A stretch of DNA of 64,000 bases from Mantis religiosa (Eukaryota; Arthropoda; Insecta; Mantodea; Mantidae): contig CM060952.1 of the NCBI GenBank assembly GCA_030765055.1, positions 175,419,018 through 175,483,017 of the forward strand. The letters are read 5' to 3'. Every line of letters begins with the position of its first letter. The stretch's first letter is position 1. The translations under genes and the position numbers were made by a program. The notes under the pieces are model-generated. The model saw only the letters and a program-made list of their open reading frames with translations. It ran no database searches and was not told where the DNA came from. Below are positions 1-18,599 of this stretch, one piece after another.

Positions 1-7230
<7,230 letters not shown>

Positions 7231-9706
7231 CTGTACTATTGAAAAAGGAAGTATAGAGGAGAATGTGTCTTTATTAGGAATTGGACAATAAGTAATGGAG
7301 CTGCTTTAAAGAGTGAATCAATACAACTGCATGAAATTAATCAGAAAGAGGAAATGTAATTTGATGATAAGGAATGTTCTGTTAGTGAGCGCTCTTCAAA
7401 TAATGGTGGTTGGGGGCGGTTATCAGTTGACAGTTAACATTCAAATGATAAAGAGCGAGGAACAATTGGTGGCAGCGTTTACCTTCAGTGAATAATTTGA
7501 GTTTCGGTAAATAGCTTCGAATGGTACTATCAACTGCAATTAAAAAGTGGTTAATTCTGATTTGAAGAAATAAATACACCTTCACACAATATACAAAGGC
7601 TTCAAAGTATTTTTAATTGCTAAAAACAGAATGTTCCTTTAACAATTGATTGAGGCTGATGGAAAATGTGCAAATTTCTGGAAAGTAAACTGTCACATGA
7701 ATCAGAGTTAGGTCTTCCTCCTCGCCTAAAACTTTCAAGGGGGGGGGGGTAGTTGTTAGTAGAAACAGGGGATTTCTCCATTGTCCAATCGTCAGACCTG
7801 ATTGACAGGTGTAATGTATTCAGAGGGAGCCAGCCTTCTGTCAGACACTCCATGCAGCCTGTGCTCGCGCGAAGCTTCCACATCGCTGCTTTATCTCCGG
7901 TCCATCTCCACAGAGGTCAGCTGAAAGGTGTTGTCGGGACTACAATACTCTTTGACAGCTTCTTTGTTTCCTTTCCTTTTGTCCGAAAGAACCAACAGAT
8001 TAGAATCATTTAAGATTCTAAAAGCTCCATTGGCAAACCACAATACAAAGTGTCAGTAATTAGGAGAAACGGCCATAAGTCAGATGTAGTGGGTGTTAAC
8101 CCTCGCAACGAAAAACCTAAAAGGGTTTTCTGTATAACGGGAAGTTTGGTGGGAAACACTTCCACAGCCACACTTGTCAAAATCTGGTGATGGTAAATAA
8201 GAATACAATGAGCTTCAAAACTGTCACATACCGTAACACCAAAAATTTAACAACAGATTCAAAATAACATTTCTAAACGGATTTGACTTTTCTTCCCTTC
8301 CTTACACATCTGTAAATTGTATTTAAAACCATAACGTTATATACTTTTATTTTACTGTAATTGGTATGTAAGATCAGAGAGAGAAGGAAGCTATATTCAA
8401 ATGGATACTTAACGGAAGTTCTGAAGATGAAGTGTTACAACCACCATTTAACATTTTGACATTTTCTCGTTTCCCGCTTCTCTTAGAAGTAAATTAAGGC
8501 ATGGCATGAGACATGCTTTTATCACGTTATCTTAATTAGCTGGATTTTTTCATCATGAATATATTGTGTAGAACATTTTTAAAAATTGCTATTGTTGCTT
8601 TGGCAGCATTGTTGTTAAAACTATGTGTCTACTTTTACGATTAAAACTGCCTATTCGATCCTCTTTAATAATGTGGTGATTGACCTAAAGTATTAGCTCT
8701 TGTTCAATTCAGTTATTGTAATTTTCGAACAATTTACAACTCTAAATTTATGAACCTCACAAACATTTTAATATCAACTGATTTGTTTTCTTTGGTCGAT
8801 GAAGATACCAGAAAATACTTAAGACGTTTCATCTAATGAGCGTTCAGCTTGAAATAATAGATATATCTGAATACAATCGTACTTGTGAATCATTCGTAGA
8901 CAAAATCGTTAACATTGTAAAATGCTTACTGCAAAAGCTTTTTAACTATTAATGCGATCCGGAATACATTGCAGTTAGTGGAATTTTGTAGCATAGAAAT
9001 GGAAATCGCTGGCTATAGGATATCGGTTTCGAAACTAGCTATAGGAATAAATTCGAAAGCTTTTCAAAAGCGTTTATAAGAAACAAACTTTAAATAAATA
9101 TGAAAATCCAGTATATGTTAAAACATATGTATTTTAATCAAAATCGCTAGTCAGTTTTGAGAGAACCAGAGTGTTGAAAACCGTTTTCATATAAGGAACA
9201 GTTTAGCGTGAGGAGACTTTCTTGAAAAGCTTCGTGTCGCATCTTTGGAAGATCCTGAGTTTTTACCACCTTTTCCCTTTTTGAGTTATGCTATTCACAA
9301 AACTAGTACTTTTAACAGAATTAAATTGTAACTCTAAAGTATAAGAACTTTTGTGCATCTTACACCAAAATATAAGAAACTGAGCTAAGTATAAGCTAAT
9401 GGGTACATAGCACAGACACGCACACGCACACCACACGGATAAATGGGCCTTGTGCTTTAACATTTTAAGTATGTAAACAGGTTTTAATAGATGCAGATGC
9501 TAAAAATTTTGATTTTAGTGTTAACCTATTTTGACATCCTATGTTCTTTATATTCTCTCTCACAAAAGTAAGCATATTTTAATAATTGTCTCAAGTAAAT
9601 GCGAGAATTATTTCATATGACTTATGTAAATACTGGTATATAAGGGAAAGTTGAACATTGGTGTAATGGATAGAGAAAGCTTACAATTAGTATTTGAAAC
9701 ACGGAA
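7231..9706. other. Unassigned AT-rich DNA
   Basis: I recognise no gene, transposon or RNA here. Short open frames around 7313-8013 show no familiar domain. A run of ten G lies at 7741-7750. It could be single-copy intergenic or intronic DNA, or an old repeat that I do not know. Confidence 0.5.
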
Positions 9707-10020
9707 GAGAGTGAATGACTGAGCGAGTGAGGTGGTGAGTGAGTGAGTGAATGACTGAGCGAGTCAGATGGTGAGTGACTGAGTGAGTGAATGACTGAGA
9801 GAGTGAGTGAGTGAATGACTGAGAGAGTGAGTGAGTGAATGACTGAGCGAGTGAATGAGTGAAAGAGTGAGTGAATGAGTGAGTGCATGAAAAAGCGAGT
9901 GAGTGGGTCAGTGAGTGAGTAAATGAAAGAGTGAGAGTGAATGACTGAGCTATTTAATGGGCAAGTGAGTGAATGATTGAGTGACTGGGCGAGTGACTGG
10001 GCGAGTGAGTGGGTGAGTGA
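9707..10020. repeat. GAGT/GAAT/GACT minisatellite
   Basis: About 310 bp of tetranucleotide-based repeat in which GAGT, GAGC, GAAT and GACT units alternate in longer blocks, for example GAGTGAGTGAATGACT. The higher-order block of roughly 16-24 bases recurs irregularly, so it is an old, degenerate tetranucleotide array. The Ser-His-Ser-Leu frame on the minus strand is only its translation. Confidence 0.9.
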
Positions 10021-11705
10021 TTATCAAAACGTAAGGCAATACCAAATATTATACACATATAAATCGAAGAATTAAAGTCTCAAGACAAAGAAAGCTTTTT
10101 CAGGAAATTTGACTCCTTCCGAACAACAGTTTAAATGTAAAAATATTTCTCACTTTATTTTAATTTATGAAAATTCTGTAATGCTTTCTAAGTCTTAAGT
10201 TTTAGATACAAAATGAGTAACAAAACATCAACATTGAATTCTTGTAAATATCCTGCCCTCTTTATGTTCACTAAAGGTTAAGTCGCTTCAAAACCATAAA
10301 AGAAAAATGAGAATCAATAAATACACATGGAACAAAACATGTCCTGTTAGGGATTAGGAATTCTACCAAAAATTGTTTTCTTCTCTGTTTTAAGACATCT
10401 TAGCACGTTTTAAGCAACACACTTCGAAGCGACATACAATATTTTTGTTCATGCAAAGTTCATGCAATAATGCCGCCTAATGTGAATCTGAACTTTAAAC
10501 AGTGGAGCAATAAGTATATCAAACTACCCTGAGAAGTTTACCTAAATATTTATAAAATGTACAATTTTTATTACATTTTACACACAAAATTATGTGTACG
10601 AAGAATCTTAAACAAATCTTTAAATTTTAATAGCCATGTATATTATTGATATATAATATGCAAACAATTTATTAGGAGAACAGGGTAAATTTTAACCATA
10701 GCACTAAAGTTTTGGTATTCCTAGTAAACCAAAATACTAGAAGTAAGCTTAGGCTACTTTCCTGTGAACTTTAATCATGAATCCCAATGTCACATTTTGA
10801 AATCCTTTACTTAACATCAAGAACAGTATTGCTACTGCGATCTTGCTTCTGGATAAAAGTCAAAGTTGATGCATGTTAATTACGTTTCCAAGTGCTTAAG
10901 AACATTAATTAAATTTTATCTGAATGAGTTCTTGGGCCCTTGAGATCCTTTTCCACTTTTAAAACAGATGCCCTACTTGGATTCTTACTTCTGCTTTCAG
11001 TTCCTCGTCTTCATTTCGCTACAAGTTCTCAGCAGTTTTCCCAGAGATGTTTATTTTTTATTTCAGTTTGGAAGAAAATTTAATAAAATTATTATGTATA
11101 TACGAGTAGCTTGTTTATTTCAATCCGACTTTTTCTGATTTTCTTACATGCATTTACATCCTGAAAATTATGGTAGAAGGAGGCAAAAGTAGGTTTATAA
11201 AAAAGAAACACAGAATGTATCTCGTTTAGTACAGCGCATAAAGAGGACAGCATTGGCAATAGAAGCTCTTAATAGAGAGGAAGGATTTTCTATGAATCTT
11301 TGAGGAAGAGCAAGGAGAAGATTACATAGCAGCTTTTCTTGAGATTCTCTGTATCAAACGTCTTTCTCGCTGTTAAACATAGCGAACATAATCTTTATAT
11401 GCAAATATTTGAAGGAAGTTTGAAACACATTTCATAGTCCTCTGAAATTTTATAAAACCTTTTTCCTTCGTAATATTTACAATGTCCTAAAATATTTGGT
11501 TTTTGGAAATCTGATGCTAGGATGAAGTTATATTTCCACAGGAATATAAGAGAATAAACAAATAATATTAAAGCTTTTCATTGTTTTTTTTTAAATCTAA
11601 CTGGAATTAAGGGCATATGCAAATAGTTTGCATTTTTATACAATACTTATTTCATGATTTTAAAATGACGAAAAGGAGATCATAGAAGGCTTTTCCTAAG
11701 TACAT
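10021..11705. other. Unassigned AT-rich DNA
   Basis: No coding frame, RNA or known repeat seen. Base composition is strongly AT-rich with many short A and T runs. Confidence 0.5.
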
Positions 11706-11800
11706 ACTAGTAAATAAGACATGATTAGTTCTCAGTAAGAAATTGATCCAAAAGCCCTTAATGAAATGAGCGGGAACTAAAAGGTAGTAATATGGGAAAT
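11706..11800. repeat. Left copy of a direct repeat flanking mariner A
   Basis: This 95-bp stretch matches 12726-12820 at about four bases in five. Shared blocks include TTGATCCAAAAGCCC and GGGAACT. The mariner A copy lies in the spacer, directly after this left repeat. The repeat is not part of any other mariner copy in the window, so it looks like an older local duplication. Confidence 0.75.
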
Positions 11801-11801
11801 A

Positions 11802-12715
11802 AGAGAGCTGTTCAATAAAGAATGATCACAATTTTTATTTGACAACGTATCTTTACTCATCCTCATAATTTTGATGGTCCTTCTTAAAATAGCCTCCCTT
11901 GAATGCGATGCACTTGTCCCAGCGTTTCTGACAGTCTTCAAAGACACGCTGGAAACCATTTTTGAGATATCCTTCAAAATCGCCTCCGCAGCCTTCACCA
12001 CTGCTTCTGATGAGGGATAATGCCTCCCACGTAGGAGTTTCTTCAAGTTAGGGAATAGAAAAATGGCACATGGGCTAAATCCGGACTATAGGGAGGGTGA
12101 GGGATGCACTTCACGTTGATTTTTGCAAGATGTACAGCAACAACATTGGCAATATGCGGCTGCACATTATCGTGGTGCAGAATCCAGCCTGCTTCACGGA
12201 AATTTTGTGTTTTGTGCCTGATATGGACTTGCAATGTTTTCAGGATACCCCAGTAGTAATGTCCAGTTACTGATGTGTGTGCAGGTACAACATGCTGATA
12301 AACCATTCCATGAATATCAAAGAATTAGATGATCATAACTTTCCCAGCAGAAGCAACATTTTGCCTTTTGGGGGGTTGGTGATGAAGGAGATTTCCACAC
12401 TGAGCTTTGCTGTTTGCTCTCAGGATCAAAATGATGTAGCCAAGTTTCATCAACAGTGATTACGTTTGAAAGAAGCTCCGGATCTTCCTTTTACATCAAC
12501 TTTAACTGCATATTACCTGCATTGCAGTGGTAGGCGATACTGAACATATCTGAACTTTCCTGGTTCTCACAGGCGGGAACTAGGAGTACCAACAATGAAC
12601 CTACTATGGCATGTTTGTTTCACATTAAGCTAACAGTATATAATAAGACTGAATTTTGGTGGGAAAAATTATGACCGTAAAAAAATTATGATCATTCTTT
12701 ATTGAACAGCCCTCG
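11802..12715 (-). mobile_element. Mariner family 1, copy A (internally deleted, 914 bp)
   Basis: A Tc1/mariner DNA transposon remnant with both terminal inverted repeats: the left end reads AGAGAGCTGTTCAATAAAG, the right end is its complement ending CAGCCCTCG, and both sides have the target TA (11800-11801 and 12716-12717). The minus strand keeps pieces of the DD34D transposase, for example a histidine-histidine-aspartate-asparagine block and a YSPDLA block (12043-12306), with the end of the protein at 11853. Frames are broken. The transposase N-terminus is missing: the sequence passes from the second-exon-like LKLM region straight to the 5' untranslated part near 12517. The same deletion is in copies B, D and F. 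Non-functional. Confidence 0.93.
11853..12510 (-). pseudogene. Mariner transposase catalytic-domain remnant (copy A)
   Basis: Two overlapping minus-strand pieces encode the C-terminal part of a mariner transposase: the second catalytic aspartate region (HHDN followed by QPHIAN, where family members have ARPHIAN), the PYSPDLA block, and the C-terminal helix region with the KRLLRGRHYPSSEAVVKAAE motif. A frame change falls at about 12043-12046, where the third catalytic aspartate region (CDFFLF in copies C and F) is damaged and reads VPFF. The helix-turn-helix DNA-binding half is absent because of the shared deletion. It cannot make an active enzyme. Confidence 0.9.
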
Positions 12716-12725
12716 TAATATTATA

Positions 12726-12820
12726 TTAATACTAAGACACGATTAATTCTCAGTAATAAATTGATCCAAAAGCCCATTAGCAATTTGAGTGGGAACTGAA
12801 AGGAAGTAAATATGAGAAAT
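12726..12820. repeat. Right copy of the direct repeat flanking mariner A
   Basis: Partner of 11706-11800, same orientation. It is diverged by scattered substitutions and small indels, more than a recent segmental duplication would be. Confidence 0.75.
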
Positions 12821-13092
12821 CTGATTTCAATAAACTTTCAGATGTTTGAAAAGATTGGAAGAAATGTTTTTTTAAAGCTAATGGTAAAAAAATGATGCCT
12901 ATCACAACACGTGTAAACAATTTTGGTAATGCCTTTATTTAGAAAAGGAAATAATCTCCTCTAAATGCTTGCCTTAATAATAATTCTATGCTTCCAAAAT
13001 GAGAATAGAATAACTGAGAAGAAGTTCACTCAAATGTTTATATGAAACAAATTAATGCAGAAACAAATCAATAACGACGTCAGCAACCACAA

Positions 13093-13556
13093 TGTTAATG
13101 AAGTGCCGATGTGCTTAATGTTGATGAAGTGCCGATGTGCTTAATGATGAAGCACAAGGCCCCTCAGGAGCCACGAGGCGACGGTCGACGTCGGCAGGAA
13201 GGTCCTGCGGCTCAATGGAGAAGAGGTGATACTCCGGCAACCCGAAGAACACCTGGGAATCTGCAGTGTCGTCCTGAGGGAAGACGTGGTTGTCCCCGAG
13301 AGAAGCGAGGTGGTGGTTAGAGCCGTCTTGATTGCTTCAGAACATTCCGGATAGTGAGTTATCTATAAAAAGGGAGCCGCCGCCTGCCACAGTCAGTCAA
13401 TTGTTAATTGAACTAGCGTGCCTGAACAGCTGTGTGAGCTGTATGTGACGTAATTTCTGGACTGTCAGTTGACCTAAGTGTGTTTCTACGGAAATAAAGA
13501 GCAATTTTTAGTTTTTGTAACCTGGACTTTTAATTTCACGAACCTCCAATGTCACA
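13093..13556 (+). mobile_element. LTR of a retrotransposon (5' LTR by context)
   Basis: A 464-bp unit starting TGTTAATG and ending GTCACA, followed two bases later by TTGGTGTCAGGAGTGAC, which sits where an LTR element has its primer-binding site, and then by a gag-like start codon at 13585. A TATAAAAAG box lies at 13364-13372 and an AATAAA signal near 13492. The first 50 bases include two copies of a GATGAAGTGCCGATGTGCTTAAT-like unit. The last 75 bases match the end of the solo LTR at 28311-28775. The left boundary is inferred from the TGT start and the matching length. Confidence 0.7.
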
Positions 13557-13584
13557 ATTGGTGTCAGGAGTGACACGTACCACC

Positions 13585-13710
13585 ATGGAGGCTGCATTGG
13601 AAAAGATTCTACAGAAAATGGAAGAAATGAAGACGGCTAATGACAATCTCACCGTCTAAATGGAAAAAAAATCAAGACGGTGTTTGAAGAAAGACGAACT
13701 AGAAATCCGT
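13585..13710 (+). pseudogene. Broken gag start of the LTR retrotransposon
   Basis: After the LTR and primer-binding-like site, an ATG at 13585 opens a frame of 24 codons rich in Glu, Met and Lys (begins MEAALEKILQKMEEMK) and closed by TAA at 13657-13659. The same frame goes on after the stop with further Lys/Glu-rich residues to about 13710. A short amphipathic start like this is usual for gag proteins of Ty3/gypsy-type elements. The rest of the element (protease, reverse transcriptase, integrase) is not seen, so the copy is truncated as well as stopped. Confidence 0.55.
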
Positions 13711-14464
13711 CTCCTTCCCCCCCACCGTTTCGGCGAGCTTTTATCTCCGCAGTGCACTGCCCGTCTCTTTGAACTCGTTGCCCGCGCCGCCCTGAATCAA
13801 AAATTCGCTTGCGACACTATTGTGACTTCGTTTTTTCGTAAAATTAAAAGTCTATTTAGCAGAAATTCAAAATGCTCTTTATTTCCAGTAGAAACGCACT
13901 TTGTACAGCCCTGACAGCAGCAGGATGACGTAACATACACCAACACAGTCTCTCGTTGCTTCACCACACGTAAACACACAAAAGAATCCACTTTCAAATC
14001 TCTACACGATTATCAGTTCTCAACTCGGTATAGTTCAAATATGCACACAATCACATAATGCACAAAAATAGGCTGTCCGACTAGCCACGGCGCTTTTATA
14101 CCTCTTATACCTTTATACCTTATATACCTTGTTATGGAAATTACTGGAACGCTCGTTAACAATCAAGACGTCATCAGAAAAGAAGAAACGTCAAGACATC
14201 TATCTGTCTCTTTCTTTCTCTTTTTCACACGCGCTGGCTGCGGCCCGCCGCATAACAATGCAACGCGATACCAGCTATAATAGACCTGCTATTGATAACA
14301 CCAAAACCATGACCGACTGAACATTAATGTATCGGACATTTCCTACACTTGAGGATTTTAAAACCTCTAGGTTCGCAGTGAGTCATTTCTATTAAATATC
14401 GTCCCACGTAATCTTCATTTTAATTAAAACATAATTCGATGTCAATTTTCAAATATAGGTCAGT
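13711..14464. other. Unassigned, possibly remains of another LTR element
   Basis: GC-richer than its surroundings at 13715-13830 and 14230-14260 and without a clear coding frame. There is a short run of TTATACC-type units at 14095-14130. The stretch starts directly where the gag remnant stops making sense, so a junction with another repeat is likely, but I cannot name it. Confidence 0.35.
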
Positions 14465-14617
14465 AATTATCTGGATAAGGCTTTTCCCTAATGTTTCCTT
14501 TATCCCGAAAGATAAATGTCGGATAACTAAGCCCTATGACCCTGTTTCATCTGGACATTCTTTCAACCATTTCTATCATCGTCCGATATGGCCTAACCGA
14601 TACAGGACGTTAATTAA
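14465..14617 (+). mobile_element. SINE-A fragment without tRNA head
   Basis: Matches the body of the SINE-A family defined by the copies at 33049, 57270 and 60859: TTATCTGGATAAGG, then the AATGTCGGATAACTAAG block, the TCATCGTCCGATATGGCC block and AGGACGTTAATTA near the 3' end. The tRNA-like head is absent or too diverged to see. Old copy. Confidence 0.8.
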
Positions 14618-17600
14618 AAAGAAAATCAGTGCTAAGGCACAGGAGATAGGAATATGAGACGCGTGTTAAATACAATTATCTTTCCCAGCAGCAAGTAAAC
14701 CTAGTAATCGTTAACACCGTCTTCCTGAAGCAGTATCAGGTCAGTTATGATGAAGGGGCGAGGTTTGGAGAAAATTACTCCAACGTCATACGCTACTAAA
14801 CATGCAAGGGAAAAATCAGAATCAGAAATTAATTTCATCAGTCCTTTATTAATACTGTCCCTTACTTCTACATAGATAATGAAAGGTTAAAGAGTTTGAA
14901 GGCAAAATAGGAGAAGAAGGTACTAGAAAAAAAGAACGAAAAGACGTCACATGTGGAGGGAGTGCGTACCATAGATTCAGTGTGTACGAACAGTGGCGTG
15001 CATAACGCCAATTCCACATATAAATAATGTGTCTTTTATATCAATTATATCAAGGAAGTATTCACTAGTGTAACAACTAAAATAAACAAATAACAGTACA
15101 AATTAAAGTCACACAGTAAGTCTTTATGGTCCTCCACCAGGGTATCCTGCAATATGTCACCGAGGAAGGGTTCATGCTGCAGCTACCAGTACACAACTTT
15201 GTTCTACTGTATTTTCCTTTGCATTTCCACCCTCACCCAATCAGTTTAAGATGTTAAAGGTGAACGAAAAGTTAAGTTTTCCAGCAATCCTTCCTTTTCC
15301 TCTTTTTCTTCTATTTTTTATTCCCCTACTATCTGAAGCATAAAGCAACAATCGGCTTTCCAGATCTTTACAAAGTGACATTTCCTTCGGTTCCATTGTG
15401 AAGATTTCAGCACATTCCCTTATTAGAAATGTGTGTCATACTTAAAACCACGCATTATGAAACATATGAACAATGCCCAATATTATAGTTAAAGAAACAG
15501 GGTGTAAATGCAACCCAAGTGCCATATGTTATTTAAGCTACGGCAGAGTAGATTCAAAGAGGCCGAAGTGAATACGCAAACAGCTATACCCGGCGTTGTC
15601 CCTGATTAATGGTTTATTCCTACAACATTTCGAGATAGGTTGCACTTTCCCAACTTTCACTGCGTTTCTTTCAGGTACTGAAGGTACACCACAAAGAAAA
15701 GATGTATGTATAACAAAAATATCATTAAAACTTATGCTGAAACCCTGTTGATAGGCTAACAAAGTTTATATGAATTTGCTTTTACTGCACATTAGAGAAT
15801 ATCGTATTTAAAATAAATATTAGCAGTTTAAGAAGTAATGCAATCTTGCTTATTCTCAGTATCCTGCATAAACAAAACTAATAAAAACAGAGGAGAATCT
15901 AAACAAAAGAAAATTTGACTGTTAGTATCCATGATCTCTATGCGTAAGAGAGAAAGTCGATGAACTCACTATTTCGCTTTTATTTTACGAGGCAGTGAGC
16001 TCGTAATTATTCATATCTACTCTGACTGTGTAAAATGAAACATTACAAAATCAAAACAAATATTGTATTGGTGTACTTTACCGGATTCAGGGCAGTAAGA
16101 GTAAAGTAAACTCCATGTAAATAAACAACTGAAACTTCAAACCAAATTAAGTTTATATTTATTTATTGTATCCATTTATTGTATCATTCTCGCAATATAT
16201 TAAGTGAATTCCTCCTAATATTGAGGCTAAAAAAATCATACTATTATCTTTCACAGTAGTAATTACTGAATTATCTCCCATGTACATGGCCCTCTACATT
16301 CAACGATTGAATAGAAAATCAATGTATATAATCATCGTACAAATTTTTGATATAAAAATGTGTTTTTATCTAAGTAGATAAAACGTTACATAGTATGCGT
16401 ATCATAACACCAAATTGCAATATTCGACTGCATATCAATACTCGAGCTTCAGTTTCGTCTGACTATTCCAATCTCGTATTGTAATTTGATACATTAAAAT
16501 GCTGATATCGTAAATAAATAATATGAAATTATTCTTTCACACTAGCGTGTTTAGGATAAAGTTGCAGAAGAAAAGTAAAAAGTCATGGACAGAATTTTAA
16601 CCATTTACTTTCAGGTTTAGGACCAACGGCTCTGAGTCCCTGAGATACCAGAGCAACATGGGAGAGGACAGTAAATTGCACAGCTGATTCGCATTTTCGC
16701 AGTAAACTAAACGATCTCAAATTATGAGAGATATCTAACGTACCGCAATGTCGGTTTACAAATGTTATAAGTAAACTTTCAATAATATAATAACGTTATA
16801 ACTTTTCAAAATTAATACAACATAGATAAAAATGCAGTTATAGGTAAGTAGTAACCAATCACTCAAACTTCTCAGTTCGGATAACTACTTGCGAAATAAC
16901 GGGGCCACTGAAAGGGAGGAATAACTTGTCTAGAAAAACAAATTGGCTCTATATATCACCCAGTGTATGATTATTATCATGTGAACTTGCAGAAGTCTTA
17001 CCATGAGGCGAAACTGGCGAAGAAAAGTTGAAGGGAAACTCACATATGAGCTGAGTGATTATGTAGACAGGAGCAAATATACTTTTATATCGAGATTTCA
17101 CTGCGTGTGTGCGTACGTACGCGCGCAGCTGTATCTGTGTCAGTGAATACTATAACTCAAAATGAAAAGCTGGTTAAAACCAAACTTCCCCATCTTCCAA
17201 AGATGCGATATAAGCCTTACAAGAAAGTACATCAGTCCTAAACTACCCTTTACATGAAAATGTTCTTAAACCATTTATTTGCTCAAAAATAGCTCTAAAA
17301 TGCAATATGTTTAAGTAATCGATTTTGAATTTCCTTGGACTAGCCCCTTTAAGTTCTCATGACGGAATAACTTTTGATAACTAATAAACTGTAGAGATAG
17401 ACGAAACCTTACTACTATAAACGTTAAAATCTCCAGTTTATGCCAAATAAACTGTTTTGGGGAACAAAACATTTCCAAGAAATTCTCGTTTATTGTTTTT
17501 AATTTGAATATACTGAGTTTGTTGAACAGAAGTCATAATGAGTTTTCTTATGCACTACACATGAAAAGAGGATGAAATATCAAGCTGTCACATAGCACCA

Positions 17601-18590
17601 GGTCTTAAAGTATTTCTATTCTATAATTCGCATTGTACCTACAAGGAAATATGTAGGAGTACAAGCATTTTTCTAGCTGATAAATAGGAGAGTAAACATT
17701 TTTAACAATAGACTGTACGGAATAAGTCATATAAGGGCGCACATCAGATGGTCTGTTTATTCTGTAAATAGATCGAGTGTACTAAAATATATGCTTACAA
17801 TTTTGCCCAATTTTCACTGTGGTGATCACGGCTGTTCACTTTATGGGTTGAGTCTTATAGTTTTATTTTATACTAGAAAGCGCAAAGGTATTTATTGCTA
17901 TTATAAAAGATCAAATCCCACATGTACTACCGCAATTCTGAAAATTACAGGGAATAAAATGTCGAAAGGTTGTTCTTACGGAAGGAATTCATTATAAGGA
18001 TATTGGAATTAAAATAAAATACCTAACTAATAATTGATAAGCTTCTAATATGAAAACGAAGAATCAAAAATTATAGTAAAAGGTAATTCTTTAAACATGT
18101 ATAGAAATCAAGGTATTTTAAACTGAAATTAAATTTTTGGAATTTTAGAATGGTGTATATTGACAGTAGGTATATAGCAGCTTTAAGATTTTCTAAGAAG
18201 CTTGAAAATTAATAGACATGACCATTTAAGCAGTATTTAAGTTCATAATTTCTAAAAATTTGCGTCTTTCCCGCCAAAGGTTAATCTTATGGAAGTGTGT
18301 ACCGCAATCGATTGCCAGCAACTGCCCTAGCGTTTAAAACTACCACGGATTAATTTAGAATTTGTGGTCACTTCAATTCAACATTTTTGTTACTAACGTT
18401 AACAATTATCTCTAATTATTATTATGAATGAATATGAATTTATTATAAATACAAATTATTATATATTTCTAATTTAATAATATTCATTTTGTATATATAC
18501 CCCTACGTATCTAAATTACATATCAAATTAGAGACTCTAACCAGAGAAACTAATACCACAGTTTTTAAGCTATATGACCCTATTTACCAC
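14618..18590. other. Unassigned AT-rich DNA
   Basis: Nearly 4 kb with no recognisable coding sequence, transposon end or RNA. A short alternating purine/pyrimidine stretch (GTGTGTGCGTACGTACGCGCG) lies near 17104-17126. The frame of 74 codons on the minus strand at 15538-15762 shows no known domain. Confidence 0.5.
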
Positions 18591-18599
18591 TTTTGGTCC

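Noticed and set aside
9622..9888. 88-codon Ser/His/Leu-repeat frame on the minus strand
   Set aside because: Translation of the GAGT/GAAT minisatellite.
17104..17126. Alternating GT/GC/AC tract as a regulatory Z-DNA site
   Set aside because: Too short and without a nearby gene to give it meaning.
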